Assembly (NCBI RefSeq): GCF_021440345.1
Contig: NZ_JAKCNS010000009.1
Span: 1-64,000 of the forward strand
DNA length: 64,000 bases
From: Kluyvera intermedia
GTDB lineage: Bacteria > Pseudomonadota > Gammaproteobacteria > Enterobacterales > Enterobacteriaceae
Direction: 5' to 3'
Shown here: one piece after another, positions 8,582 through 19,642 of the stretch
Numbering within the stretch: position 1 is the first letter of the stretch
Layout: each line of letters starts with the position of its first letter
Notes under the pieces: model-generated
Told to the model about the DNA's origin: nothing
Seen by the model: the letters and a program-made list of their open reading frames with translations, nothing else
Database searches by the model: none
Made by a program: the position numbers and the translations under genes

Positions 8582-9895
8582 TTATTGGTCGGCTGTTTTA
8601 TCAAACTTGCCGAGCATCTCACGCTCATAGGCTCGCGCTTTTTTAACGTCGAACTTGTGTTCCCACTTAGCGATGACCAGCACCGCCAGCGCGTTACCCA
8701 CCACGTTCAGCGCGGTACGCGCCATATCGAGGATACGATCGACACCGGCAATAAACGCCAGACCTTCCAGCGGTATCCCCACGCTACCTAATGTCGCCAG
8801 CAGAACCACGAAGGAGACGCCAGGTACGCCCGCGATACCTTTCGAGGTCACCATCAGCGTCAGTACCAGCACGATTTCCTGCCAGAGAGACAGGTCGATA
8901 CCGTACAGCTGGGCAATAAAGATAGCGGCAATACTCTGGTACAGCGTTGAACCATCGAGGTTAAAGGAGTAGCCGGTCGGCACCACGAAGCTGGTGATCG
9001 ACGCCGGTGCGCCGTAGGCTTCCATCTTCTCGATAATACGCGGCAGCACGCTCTCGGAGCTGGCGGTGGAGTACGCCAGAATCAGCTCGTCTTTAAGGAT
9101 GCGAATCAGGATCCAGATGCTCAGCCCGCAGATGCGCGCCACAATCCCCAGCACCACCAGCGCGAAGAACAGAATCGCGAAGTGCACCAGCAGCACCAGC
9201 TTCGCCAGCGGCCATAGGGAGGCAAAACCAAAGTTCGCCACCGTCACCGCAATCAGCGCGAACACCCCAACCGGCGCGTAGCGCATCACCATGTGGGTCA
9301 CTTTAAACATGGTTTCGGAGATAGAGCGGAACACTGTCACCAGCGGTTCACGATGCGTAGCGGGCAGCGAGGAGAGGCCGAGGCCGAACAGTACCGAGAA
9401 GAAGATAATCGGCAGCATTTCGCCTTTTGCCATCGACGCCACGATATTGGTCGGCACCAGAGATAGGATTGTCCCCATCAGCCCATGGGCGTGACTTTGT
9501 ACTTCCGCAGTGGTGCTTTGGTATTTCGAAATGTCCGCCGTCGCCAGCTGAGACATGTCGATCCCAGCCCCTGGCTGGAAGACATTCGCCATGGTGATAC
9601 CGATAATTATCGCTATCGTGGTGATCACTTCGAAATAAAGAATGGTTTTAGCGCCAATTCGCCCAAGCTGTTTTGCGTCACCGACGCCGGCTATTCCCAC
9701 GACCAGCGTAGAAATAACAATCGGCACGACGATCATTTTAATCAGATGGATGAAAATATCGCCAGCAGGAGACAGAAGATTCATAACCAGCCATTCGCGG
9801 CTATCGCTATGATAATGAAGATAACTACCCAGAATAATACCTAGCACCAGGGCAATGAGAATTTGCCACGCCAGGCTGATTCGTGTTTTTTTCAT
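8582..9895 (-). CDS. gltP: Glutamate/aspartate:proton symporter
   Basis: A 437-residue inner-membrane carrier of the dicarboxylate/amino acid:cation symporter (DAACS) family. It has about eight transmembrane helices and the family signatures: the serine-rich re-entrant loop STASSESVLPRI and the substrate-site segment GYSFNLDGSTLYQ. Length and sequence match E. coli GltP. I start at the ATG 9895 because AGGAAG lies about 9 bases upstream; a TTG six codons earlier has no better support. In E. coli gltP lies downstream of nrfABCDEFG. Here it has its own upstream region shared with acs. Confidence 0.95.
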   Translation of the reverse strand: MKKTRISLAWQILIALVLGIILGSYLHYHSDSREWLVMNLLSPAGDIFIHLIKMIVVPIVISTLVVGIAGVGDAKQLGRIGAKTILYFEVITTIAIIIGITMANVFQPGAGIDMSQLATADISKYQSTTAEVQSHAHGLMGTILSLVPTNIVASMAKGEMLPIIFFSVLFGLGLSSLPATHREPLVTVFRSISETMFKVTHMVMRYAPVGVFALIAVTVANFGFASLWPLAKLVLLVHFAILFFALVVLGIVARICGLSIWILIRILKDELILAYSTASSESVLPRIIEKMEAYGAPASITSFVVPTGYSFNLDGSTLYQSIAAIFIAQLYGIDLSLWQEIVLVLTLMVTSKGIAGVPGVSFVVLLATLGSVGIPLEGLAFIAGVDRILDMARTALNVVGNALAVLVIAKWEHKFDVKKARAYEREMLGKFDKTADQ

Positions 9896-10309
9896 AACTG
9901 CAGACTTCCTCAATGAAAAATACCATACCGAACGGGAATGATATCCACTTGAAAGGGGGTGATTTGTGTTGCGTTTACTTTTAGAGGTTTTTAACGCGCA
10001 ATATCAGTATCATCTGTACGGTGTCCCGCGCAACCCTTTCAGTTCAGGGCTTTTCACCACAGAAATCGATATTACTACTAATTTCTACCAGTAATTATTT
10101 ATAAGTTTTTGTTATAAAAACAAAAAATTTCCGCCATTTTCTATAAATCCCCTTCCGCAATTATTTCTGTTCAAAGAATCAAATGAACGTTATTTGAACA
10201 ATTCCACTAATGCGTGATCTGCCGCGCAAATAGTAAACAAAGCTTCCCCTCCCTCTGTTATTAACTTTTGTGCGACATATTATTAACATCCTACATGGAG
10301 AAAAAAAGC
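9896..10309. promoter_or_regulatory. Divergent gltP/acs control region
   Basis: These 414 bases hold no supported gene and are A+T-rich in the middle (about 10060-10160). They must carry the leftward gltP promoter and the rightward acs promoter. In E. coli, acs is activated by CRP. GCGTGATCTGCCGCGCA near 10212-10228 has one good CRP half-site (GTGA) and a poor second half, and is only a weak candidate. The E. coli nrf operon, which separates these two genes there, is absent. Confidence 0.6.
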
Positions 10310-12268
10310 ATGAGCCAAATTCACAAACATTCTATTCCTGCAAATATTGCAGAACGCTGCCTGATTAATCCGGAACAATACAAGACCAAATACCAGCAGT
10401 CCGTCACCAGTCCTGATACGTTTTGGGCGGAAGAGGGTAAAATCCTCGACTGGATGCGGCCTTACAGCAAAGTCAAAAACACCTCTTTTGCCCCTGGCAA
10501 CGTCTCCATTAAGTGGTACGAAGACGGCACCCTGAACCTGGCCGCCAACTGTCTTGACCGCCACCTGCAGGAACGCGGCGATCAGACCGCCATCATCTGG
10601 GAAGGCGACGACGCCACTCAAAGCAAACACATTACCTATCGCGAACTGCATCGCGACGTTTGCCGTTTCGCAAACACCCTGCTCTCTTTAGGCGTGAAGA
10701 AAGGCGACGTGGTGGCTATCTATATGCCGATGGTACCGGAAGCGGCCGTGGCGATGCTGGCCTGCGCCCGCATTGGCGCTATCCATTCCGTTATCTTCGG
10801 CGGTTTCTCGCCGGAAGCCGTTGCTGGCCGTATCATCGACTCCAGCGCGCGTCTGGTAATCACATCTGATGAAGGCGTTCGCGCCGGACGTAACGTGCCG
10901 CTGAAGAAAAACGTCGACGATGCGCTGAAAAATCCGAACGTTAAAACCATTGAAAACGTGGTAGTACTCAAGCGCACCGGCGGCAAAATTGACTGGCAGG
11001 AAGGCCGCGACCTGTGGTGGCACGACCTGCAAGAAAACGCCAGCGACCAGCATCAGCCGGAAGAGATGAACGCAGAAGACCCGCTGTTTATCCTCTATAC
11101 CTCCGGTTCCACCGGCAAGCCAAAGGGTGTATTGCACACCACCGGCGGCTATCTGGTGTATGCCGCGACCACCTTTAAATATGTCTTCGACTACCATCCG
11201 GGCGACATCTACTGGTGTACCGCCGATGTCGGCTGGGTTACTGGTCACAGCTATTTGCTGTACGGTCCGCTGGCCTGCGGCGCGACCACGCTGATGTTCG
11301 AAGGCGTGCCAAACTGGCCAACGCCAGCACGCATGTGTCAGGTGGTTGATAAACATAAAGTTAACATTCTGTATACCGCACCGACGGCGATTCGCGCATT
11401 GATGGCTGAAGGCGACAAAGCCACGACCGGAACCGATCGTTCCTCCCTGCGCATTCTTGGCTCCGTGGGCGAACCTATCAACCCGGAAGCCTGGGAGTGG
11501 TACTGGCAGAAAATTGGCAACGAGAAATGTCCGGTGATGGACACCTGGTGGCAAACGGAAACCGGTGGTTTCATGATTACTCCACTGCCGGGCGCCATCG
11601 AGCTGAAAGCAGGCTCTGCCAGCCGTCCATTCTTCGGCGTTCAGCCCGCGCTGGTCGATAACGAAGGCCATCCGCAGGAAGGCGCCACCGAGGGCAACCT
11701 GGTGATCACCGACTCCTGGCCGGGCCAGGCGCGTACGCTGTTTGGCGATCACGAACGCTTTGAGCAGACCTACTTCTCGACCTTCAAAAACATGTACTTC
11801 AGCGGTGATGGCGCGCGTCGTGACGAAGACGGCTATTACTGGATAACCGGTCGCGTTGATGACGTGCTGAACGTCTCCGGCCACCGTTTAGGCACCGCGG
11901 AAATTGAATCGGCGCTGGTTTCCCATCCGAAGATTGCCGAAGCTGCGGTTGTCGGCATCCCGCACAGCATTAAAGGCCAGGCAATTTACGCCTACGTCAC
12001 GCTGAACCACGGTGAAGAGCCAACGCCTGCGCTCTATACCGAGGTGCGTAACTGGGTGCGTAAAGAGATTGGCCCGCTGGCGACACCGGACGTGCTGCAC
12101 TGGACAGATTCGCTGCCAAAAACCCGTTCAGGCAAGATCATGCGCCGCATTCTGCGCAAGATCGCCGCTGGCGACACCAGCAACCTGGGCGATACCTCGA
12201 CCCTCGCCGATCCGGGCGTGGTGGAGAAACTGCTGGAAGAGAAGCAGTCCATCGCGATGCCGTCATAA
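10310..12268 (+). CDS. acs: Acetyl-CoA synthetase
   Basis: A 652-residue AMP-forming acyl-CoA synthetase that activates acetate with ATP and CoA for high-affinity acetate scavenging. The adenylate-forming P-loop motif [10 protein letters not shown] lies near residue 265, the A5-type WWQTETGG near residue 413, and the C-terminal A10 motif [11 protein letters not shown] ends with Lys609, the residue that Pat acetylates and CobB deacetylates. I start at ATG 10310 (GGAG 10 bases upstream), which gives the exact E. coli length; an in-frame start 42 bases earlier is not supported. It is followed by yjcH and actP, the acetate permease, as in E. coli. Confidence 0.97.
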   Translation: MSQIHKHSIPANIAERCLINPEQYKTKYQQSVTSPDTFWAEEGKILDWMRPYSKVKNTSFAPGNVSIKWYEDGTLNLAANCLDRHLQERGDQTAIIWEGDDATQSKHITYRELHRDVCRFANTLLSLGVKKGDVVAIYMPMVPEAAVAMLACARIGAIHSVIFGGFSPEAVAGRIIDSSARLVITSDEGVRAGRNVPLKKNVDDALKNPNVKTIENVVVLKRTGGKIDWQEGRDLWWHDLQENASDQHQPEEMNAEDPLFILYTSGSTGKPKGVLHTTGGYLVYAATTFKYVFDYHPGDIYWCTADVGWVTGHSYLLYGPLACGATTLMFEGVPNWPTPARMCQVVDKHKVNILYTAPTAIRALMAEGDKATTGTDRSSLRILGSVGEPINPEAWEWYWQKIGNEKCPVMDTWWQTETGGFMITPLPGAIELKAGSASRPFFGVQPALVDNEGHPQEGATEGNLVITDSWPGQARTLFGDHERFEQTYFSTFKNMYFSGDGARRDEDGYYWITGRVDDVLNVSGHRLGTAEIESALVSHPKIAEAAVVGIPHSIKGQAIYAYVTLNHGEEPTPALYTEVRNWVRKEIGPLATPDVLHWTDSLPKTRSGKIMRRILRKIAAGDTSNLGDTSTLADPGVVEKLLEEKQSIAMPS

Positions 12269-12280
12269 GCGAAGACTTCC

Positions 12281-12318
12281 CCCTCTCCTGTTACCGGGAG
12301 AGGGCCGGGGTGAGGGTG
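12281..12318. repeat. Palindromic intergenic repeat, copy 3
   Basis: Arms CCCTCTCC and GGAGAGGG (12281-12304) around an 8-base loop, followed by CCGGGGTGAGGGTG, the same tail seen next to copies 1 and 2. It lies in the 164-base acs-yjcH gap and could lower or stabilise parts of the operon message. Confidence 0.75.
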
Positions 12319-12432
12319 TCACTACCGTACACCGCCCCTCGCCCTATCCTTCTACCCTCGGAAGAAGGAAGCGTACGGTGTTCTGATTTGCACAAAAAAC
12401 ACTACCAATAAAAAACCTCTGGAGACTCTGTG

Positions 12433-14393
<1,961 letters not shown>

Positions 14394-14473
14394 AATCCCC
14401 TCCCCGGCCGCTGGTCGGGGATCACATTTTTTGCCCCTTCAGGTGATGTTTATCACGTCATTTAAATGAAAAA

Positions 14474-14516
14474 AGCCAACGCGCATCACAAGTTTTATCT
14501 GTGATTCGCGTTGGCT
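14474..14516 (-). terminator. Strong intrinsic terminator for the 14604-16181 gene
   Basis: Arms AGCCAACGCG-C-ATCACA and TGTGAT-T-CGCGTTGGCT form a 17-base stem with one internal mismatch around a 9-base loop. Six T follow on the minus strand. It lies 88 bases beyond the stop of the leftward gene and may also limit actP readthrough. Confidence 0.85.
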
Positions 14517-14603
14517 GTCACGCTTTTCCGCTTTCCACGCCAATCCTCGGTTTTACCTCTACGACGTTTGCAGACAATCCCCGCCGCAGTTTTTATTCTT
14601 TAC

Positions 14604-16181
14604 TCACAGCGAGTGATTCAGGCTGCTGGCAAAACGAGCCAAACGCTCTGGGCTTAGCAGCAACGGCAGAAACAGCGGGCCGCTAGCTGGCGGATTGACC
14701 AACCAACGCTCCAGGGTGTCGGTATAGCGCAGCAGATGCTGTTGGTGCTTTTGCAGCACGTCTGCCGGCAGACTTTGCGGGCCGTAGCGATCGATCCACA
14801 GAACATCGGTCATCGCGGCGGCCACCCGGGAAAACATCTGGCTGTAGATTTCCGCGCTACGCCAGGCGGCCAGCAGGATCTCCAGCGAATCGTTGGGGCA
14901 AGTGATACGCGGCATCAGCTCACGCAGGTTTTGTACCGTGCGTGAAGCTAAAAAGCAGGCGGCCTCTTTTTCCAGCGCCACCCGCTCGCGCTGCTCTTTG
15001 CCCAAACCCGGATCGTCGGTGGGCATCAGCGGTTGCCAGGCATGCATCCAGTTTGCGCTGCGGGTATCCATGTGCAGAAGCTGCTGCGCCTGAGCCACGC
15101 TTTCCGGGATCTGGCTTTGATAGTGCAGGCGGCGGCCCAGAAAGTTCGGCGTTTTGCACAGCCAGTCGTAGCTGGCATGCATGATTGCCGACAGCTGGTG
15201 TTTGTCCTGCATTGAGCGAAAGCCAATCTGCTGATTCTCCGCCCAGCGCTCAAAGGCGGAAGGCTGAGATTCCTCCGCAGTCTGGTTGGCCGCGGAGAGG
15301 CCGAACAGGTTAACGGCATTGGCGGAGTCCATCACCCGGCTATCGGGCAGCCACTGCCAGCTGACGCGCGAAGTGACGGCTTCAATCTCGTTTTCGGCGG
15401 CACTCAACGCCCAGCTTAACCGGCCGCTGATTTCATCGGCCAGATAGCACGGCAGCGCGGTCCAGCCGTAGCCGGTGCCAAAAAGATCGTACTCGATCCA
15501 CTTTTTATGCCCCGGCAACGTAGCAATGTGCGGGTGGTTGGCAAACCCGGGGTGATAGTCCAGCTCGGTGGCTTTTATCGAGGCACGCACATCGTCGGGA
15601 AGCGTCGCCAGCAGGTTGGAAAGCTGCTGCCGGGGCCAGCTGTCATCAATGTAGTCGCGCAGCACCAGCTTTTTACCCTGGGCGCGCAACAGGCTCCAGA
15701 CATCATGCAGGCTTTGCTGCCAGCGGGTGGTCTGAAATTCCGGGGTGGTCAGGCTCAAAATGAGGCCGCTGAGATGCGGCAGCGCATGAAGTAGTGGATG
15801 CAATATTGCGGCATAAAAATGCTGCCAGAAATCCGGTGAGCTTTTTTCATCGAACGTCAGTTCGGGAAATTTACGCTTAATTATATCGTCGCTCGGCGCG
15901 GCTTCGCCCTGCAGCCAAAACGATAAATTATTTTCCGCCAGATATTGGTCGACGCGTTTTAAATATTGCAGGGCGTAATTTTGTTGATGAATCAGGTTCT
16001 CGACGTTGAGCTTTTGGCTTAACGGCGAGGGCGTAGCAAGAAAAGAAAGCAGTTCCTGTTGGTGCAGGATGATGCCGGTGAAACCGTGCTGTTTCGCGCT
16101 TTTAACGCCCTGAATAAACCAGGGCCAGTGCCAAATAAAAGTGCTATTCAGCTCCATCAATTGATGCGGAATACGTTTCAT
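14604..16181 (-). CDS. Uncharacterised protein in a carbohydrate locus (possible glycosidase-like fold)
   Basis: A 525-residue soluble protein with no signal peptide or membrane segment. I do not recognise it with confidence. The first about 300 residues alternate predicted strands and helices (FTGIILHQQELL, LSGLILSLTTPEF, KKLVLRDYIDD, KKWIEYDLFGTGYGW), suggesting a (beta/alpha)8 barrel somewhat like alpha-glucuronidase-type hydrolases; no catalytic pair can be assigned. The C-terminal 200 residues are mostly helical. The open frame runs further upstream to 16442 but overlaps the divergent gene. The ATG at 16181 has AAGG 9 bases ahead and leaves a 47-base divergent gap. The neighbours, an oxidoreductase and a sugar-binding protein, suggest carbohydrate processing. 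Confidence 0.7.
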   Translation of the reverse strand: MKRIPHQLMELNSTFIWHWPWFIQGVKSAKQHGFTGIILHQQELLSFLATPSPLSQKLNVENLIHQQNYALQYLKRVDQYLAENNLSFWLQGEAAPSDDIIKRKFPELTFDEKSSPDFWQHFYAAILHPLLHALPHLSGLILSLTTPEFQTTRWQQSLHDVWSLLRAQGKKLVLRDYIDDSWPRQQLSNLLATLPDDVRASIKATELDYHPGFANHPHIATLPGHKKWIEYDLFGTGYGWTALPCYLADEISGRLSWALSAAENEIEAVTSRVSWQWLPDSRVMDSANAVNLFGLSAANQTAEESQPSAFERWAENQQIGFRSMQDKHQLSAIMHASYDWLCKTPNFLGRRLHYQSQIPESVAQAQQLLHMDTRSANWMHAWQPLMPTDDPGLGKEQRERVALEKEAACFLASRTVQNLRELMPRITCPNDSLEILLAAWRSAEIYSQMFSRVAAAMTDVLWIDRYGPQSLPADVLQKHQQHLLRYTDTLERWLVNPPASGPLFLPLLLSPERLARFASSLNHSL

Positions 16182-16228
16182 TGCGTCGCCTTGCTGATAT
16201 TTGAATTTATATCTTAATCGAGGATGCC

Positions 16229-17524
16229 ATGAAAAAATATGCTCTGGTCGGTACCGGGGGTCGTGCGGGTTTATATATTTCCGCGATTGGTGGAACCTGG
16301 CGTGATAATGCCAAAATGGTCGCGTTTTGCGATACCAATCAGACCCGAATGAATTACGCCAACACGTTATTGCAGAAAGAAGGCGCAGAGCCGGTATCCA
16401 CCTGGAAAGCGGCACAGTTCGAAGAGATGATCCGCGAAACACACCCGGATATCGTCATCGTCACCACCATGGACCGCACCCACGATGATTACATCGTCCG
16501 GGCGCTGCAGGCGGGCTGCGATGTGATCACCGAAAAACCGATGACCATTGATGAAAAACGCGCGCTGCGTATTCTCGATGCCATCGAAGAGACCGGCCAT
16601 ACCGTGCGCGTGGCGTTTAACTATCGCTACGCGCCGCACCACAGCAAAGTGCGCGAACTGCTGATGCAGGGCGTGATTGGCAACGTCACTTCCGTTCACT
16701 TTGAGTGGCTGCTCAACACCGAGCATGGCGCGGATTACTTCCGTCGCTGGCACCGTGAAAAACGCAACAGCGGCGGCCTGCTGGTGCACAAATCCACCCA
16801 CCACTTCGACCTGATGAACTTCTGGCTGGCCAGCTATCCAGAGCGCGTTTACGCCGAAGGCAGCCTGCAATTCTACGGCAAAGAAAATGCAGAAAAGCGC
16901 GGTGTCTCGCAGTTCTACCCGCGCACCCATGGCTATGCCGAAGCCAAAAACGATCCCTTCGCGCTGAATATGGCGGACAACGAACAGCTTAAAGCGCTGT
17001 ACCTCGACGCCGAGCATGAAGACAACTATTTCCGCGACCAGAGCGTGTTTAGCGACGGCATCACCATCGAAGACACCCTGTCGGTGCTGGTGAAATACCA
17101 AAACCAAGTTCAGCTCACCTACTCACTCAATGCCTATCTGCCGTGGGAAGGACTGAACGTGGTGTTTAACGGCACCGAAGGCCGTCTGGAGATGAAAATC
17201 ATCGAGAAATCCTACGTCAATGCCGGCGGTGAACGCGAAAACGAAGGCAGCCTGGAGCAGTGTGATATCACCGTCTTCCCGATGTTTGCCGAGCCGTGGA
17301 AAGCGGAGTTCAACTTGGGTGAAGGCGGACACGGCGGCGGTGACAACGCCATGCTGGCGGATTTGTTCGGCGAACCGGGCAACGACCCACTGCAGCGTGC
17401 AGCCGACCACCGTGCCGGCGCGATGTCTATTCTCACCGGGATTGCGGGCAATATCTCCATGCAGCAGCAGCGCCCGGTGAATTTTAAGGAGTTCGAGCTG
17501 GTTTCCCGCCTGGCGAAACGCTAA
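16229..17524 (+). CDS. Gfo/Idh/MocA family sugar oxidoreductase
   Basis: A 431-residue NAD(P)-dependent dehydrogenase of the glucose-fructose oxidoreductase/inositol dehydrogenase family. The N-terminal Rossmann domain has the dinucleotide motif GTGGRAG (residues 8-14). The EKP motif (102-104) carries the catalytic Lys103. HKSTHHFD (187-194) supplies the active-site His/Asp. A late GGHGGGD segment is common in family members from plant-polysaccharide loci. GAGG lies 12 bases before the ATG. It is divergent from the 525-residue gene (47-base gap) and 108 bases ahead of a sugar-binding protein. The substrate is unknown; an oligosaccharide or uronic-acid-type sugar is plausible (inference). Confidence 0.85.
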   Translation: MKKYALVGTGGRAGLYISAIGGTWRDNAKMVAFCDTNQTRMNYANTLLQKEGAEPVSTWKAAQFEEMIRETHPDIVIVTTMDRTHDDYIVRALQAGCDVITEKPMTIDEKRALRILDAIEETGHTVRVAFNYRYAPHHSKVRELLMQGVIGNVTSVHFEWLLNTEHGADYFRRWHREKRNSGGLLVHKSTHHFDLMNFWLASYPERVYAEGSLQFYGKENAEKRGVSQFYPRTHGYAEAKNDPFALNMADNEQLKALYLDAEHEDNYFRDQSVFSDGITIEDTLSVLVKYQNQVQLTYSLNAYLPWEGLNVVFNGTEGRLEMKIIEKSYVNAGGERENEGSLEQCDITVFPMFAEPWKAEFNLGEGGHGGGDNAMLADLFGEPGNDPLQRAADHRAGAMSILTGIAGNISMQQQRPVNFKEFELVSRLAKR

Positions 17525-17534
17525 GCCCCTCGTT

Positions 17535-17559
17535 CCGGCGCGGCAGGAGGCTGCGCCGG
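17535..17559 (+). terminator. Hairpin between oxidoreductase and binding-protein genes
   Basis: Arms CCGGCGC and GCGCCGG with an 11-base loop, 10 bases after the oxidoreductase stop. No T run follows, so it may be a partial terminator or an mRNA stabiliser that sets unequal expression of the two genes. Confidence 0.4.
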
Positions 17560-17632
17560 GAAAGACGGTCAGTATTATGCTGTTACTCACCTGTTTAATA
17601 ACAATATTTCTGCCTCTCCCCGGAGACAAGTA

Positions 17633-18910
17633 ATGAACAAAATCGCATCAGGTGTCATCGCATCACTGTTACTTTCCTGTACCACTGCCTGGGCGCAGCA
17701 GCCCGTTGAATTACGCATGTCATGGTGGGGTGGCAACAGCCGCCACCAGTCAACGCTCAAGGCGCTGGAAGCCTTTGAGAAAACGTATCCCGAGATCAAA
17801 GTGAAGGCGGAATATACCGGCTGGGATGGGCATCTTTCACGCCTGACCACCCAAATGGCCAGCGGCACCGAGCCGGACGTAATGCAAACCAACTGGCCGT
17901 GGCTGATTATTTTTTCCAAAAATGGCGAGGGATATTACGACCTGAATAAGCTCAAAAATGAGCTGGATTTGAACCAGTATCAGGCCAAAGATTTACAGTC
18001 CACCACCATCAACGGCAAGCTCAACGGCCTGCCTATCTCGGTCAACGCGCCGGTGTTCTATTACAACGACGTCACCTGGAAAAAGGCCGGGCTGGCGTAC
18101 CCGAAAACCTGGGATGAACTTTTTGCAGCCGGGAAAAGCTTCCAGCAGAAACTGGGCAAAAACTACTATCCGTACAGCATGGTCGATCAGGATGTCATCC
18201 TGCTGCTCAACGCCTACATGATGCAGAAATATCAGAAACCGATGTTCGACAGCCGCGGTAAATTTACCTGGAACGATGCGCAGTGGCAGGAAGCGTTCCG
18301 CTTTGTGAAACGCCTTAGCGATGACCACGTGGTGCCGTCGCCAAAAACGCTCTCTTCTTACGGCAAGGGCAATCTGTATGAAATGAAGCCGTGGATCAAC
18401 GGTGAATGGGGCGGGACTTTTACCTGGAATATTTCCATTCGCATGTACATCAACAACCTCACGCCACCGGCCAAACTGGTGCTGGGCGATTACGTGATGC
18501 TGCCGGGCGTGACGGAGTCCGGCGTGTACTTCAAGACCGCGCAGATGTTCTCGGTGGCGAAGTCGAGCAAACACCCCAAAGAAGCGGCCATGCTGGTGAA
18601 CTTCTTACTCAACGATCCGCAGGCTATTGAGGCGCTGGGCCTTGAGCGCGGCATTCCATTGAGTAAAACCGCCGAGACGCTGTTAACGCAAAAAGGCGTG
18701 ATTGACCCTAACGATCCGGTTGTTGCCGGTTTACGACAGGCGCAATCGCTGCCCACCACCGTGGTCGCGACGCCCTATATTGAAGATTTGCAGGTGGTCG
18801 ATCAATTTATGTCCGCGCGTGAAAAGCTCGATCAGGGTAAGCCTATCGCCCAGGTTGTCAGCGATTTTCGCCAGCAGGTTGAACGTATTGTTCGTCGTTT
18901 GAATCGTTAA
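17633..18910 (+). CDS. ABC transporter extracellular sugar-binding protein (orphan)
   Basis: A 425-residue family 1 extracellular solute-binding protein. A Sec signal peptide covers residues 1-21 (cut AWA/QQP). The mature protein shows the typical start VELRMSWWGG, the EYTGWDGH and EPDVMQTNWPW segments and a C-terminal domain with hinge strands. The overall type resembles oligosaccharide binders such as the oligogalacturonide-binding TogB (tentative). GGAGAC lies about 8 bases before the ATG. No permease or ATPase genes are nearby: the next genes are convergent cidB and cidA. It must therefore use membrane components encoded elsewhere, or have a sensing role. Confidence 0.88.
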   Translation: MNKIASGVIASLLLSCTTAWAQQPVELRMSWWGGNSRHQSTLKALEAFEKTYPEIKVKAEYTGWDGHLSRLTTQMASGTEPDVMQTNWPWLIIFSKNGEGYYDLNKLKNELDLNQYQAKDLQSTTINGKLNGLPISVNAPVFYYNDVTWKKAGLAYPKTWDELFAAGKSFQQKLGKNYYPYSMVDQDVILLLNAYMMQKYQKPMFDSRGKFTWNDAQWQEAFRFVKRLSDDHVVPSPKTLSSYGKGNLYEMKPWINGEWGGTFTWNISIRMYINNLTPPAKLVLGDYVMLPGVTESGVYFKTAQMFSVAKSSKHPKEAAMLVNFLLNDPQAIEALGLERGIPLSKTAETLLTQKGVIDPNDPVVAGLRQAQSLPTTVVATPYIEDLQVVDQFMSAREKLDQGKPIAQVVSDFRQQVERIVRRLNR

Positions 18911-18920
18911 GCCGTTCGTT

Positions 18921-18946
18921 GCTGGGTCGCGTTGCGCTGACCCAGC
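18921..18946. terminator. Hairpin between convergent genes
   Basis: Arms GCTGGGTC and GACCCAGC with a 10-base loop lie between the binding-protein stop and the cidB stop. A T run is lacking on both sides, so terminator function is only suggested by position. Confidence 0.45.
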
Positions 18947-18952
18947 AGCAAC

Positions 18953-19642
18953 CTAAAACATCAGCCAGCCAACCATCGGCGCGACCAGCACCATCACCAC
19001 GCCAGACAACATCATCACCAGGCTCGCCACCACACCTTCCTGCGGGCCGAGTTCATACGAGCGCGCCGTCCCGGCACCGTGCGAGGCGGCACCAAAACCG
19101 GCGCCTTTTGCCATCCCTTCACGAATCGACAAACGCAGGAACAACACATCACCAATCGCCATGCCGAACACCCCGGTCACCACCACGAACAGCGCCACCA
19201 GCTCCGGTTGCCCACCGAGTGATTTTGCCGCCGCCAGCGCAAACGGCGTGGTGATGGAACGAACCGCCAGGCTGCGCTGAATCTCATCAGGCAGAGTAAA
19301 CAACCGCGCTAGCCACACTGAGCTCGTTACCGCCACCACCGTGGCGGTAATCACGCCGGCGGAAAGTGACATCCAGTGGCGTTTAATAATCGCCAGGTTA
19401 TCGTAAACCGGCACGGCAAACGCGATGGTCGCAGGGCCCAGCAGCCACAGCAGCCAGTGCGCCTCGCCCATATAGTTCTGATAGGAGATATGACCAAATA
19501 CCAGCAGCAATACCAGCAGCACCGGGGTCAGTACCAGCGGCATTAGCGGCAGTTTACGAAAGCGGCGATACAGACGTTTATTGGCGAAATAGAGCACTAG
19601 CGTGATAACCAGACATGCCACGCTCAGCTGAAAGTTAGTCAT
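18953..19642 (-). CDS. cidB: LrgB/CidB family inner-membrane protein
   Basis: A 229-residue polytopic membrane protein with six to seven transmembrane helices, of the LrgB/CidB/YohK family. Family landmarks are the conserved AVRSITTPFALA segment and the GFGAASHGAGTARS loop. These proteins pair with LrgA/CidA holin-like partners and have been implicated in cell lysis control and in export or import of overflow metabolites such as pyruvate. The start overlaps the end of cidA by 8 bases, so the two are translated together. A divergent LysR gene upstream is the probable regulator. Confidence 0.87.
   Translation of the reverse strand: MTNFQLSVACLVITLVLYFANKRLYRRFRKLPLMPLVLTPVLLVLLLVFGHISYQNYMGEAHWLLWLLGPATIAFAVPVYDNLAIIKRHWMSLSAGVITATVVAVTSSVWLARLFTLPDEIQRSLAVRSITTPFALAAAKSLGGQPELVALFVVVTGVFGMAIGDVLFLRLSIREGMAKGAGFGAASHGAGTARSYELGPQEGVVASLVMMLSGVVMVLVAPMVGWLMF

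Noticed and set aside
10688-11884. 398-codon open frame antisense to acs
   Set aside because: It is a shadow frame of the highly conserved acs gene, has no ribosome site and shows no family features.
16182-16442. N-terminal extension of the 525-residue protein into the oxidoreductase gene
   Set aside because: The extension overlaps a clear Gfo/Idh/MocA N-terminus and the ATG at 16181 has a good ribosome site.
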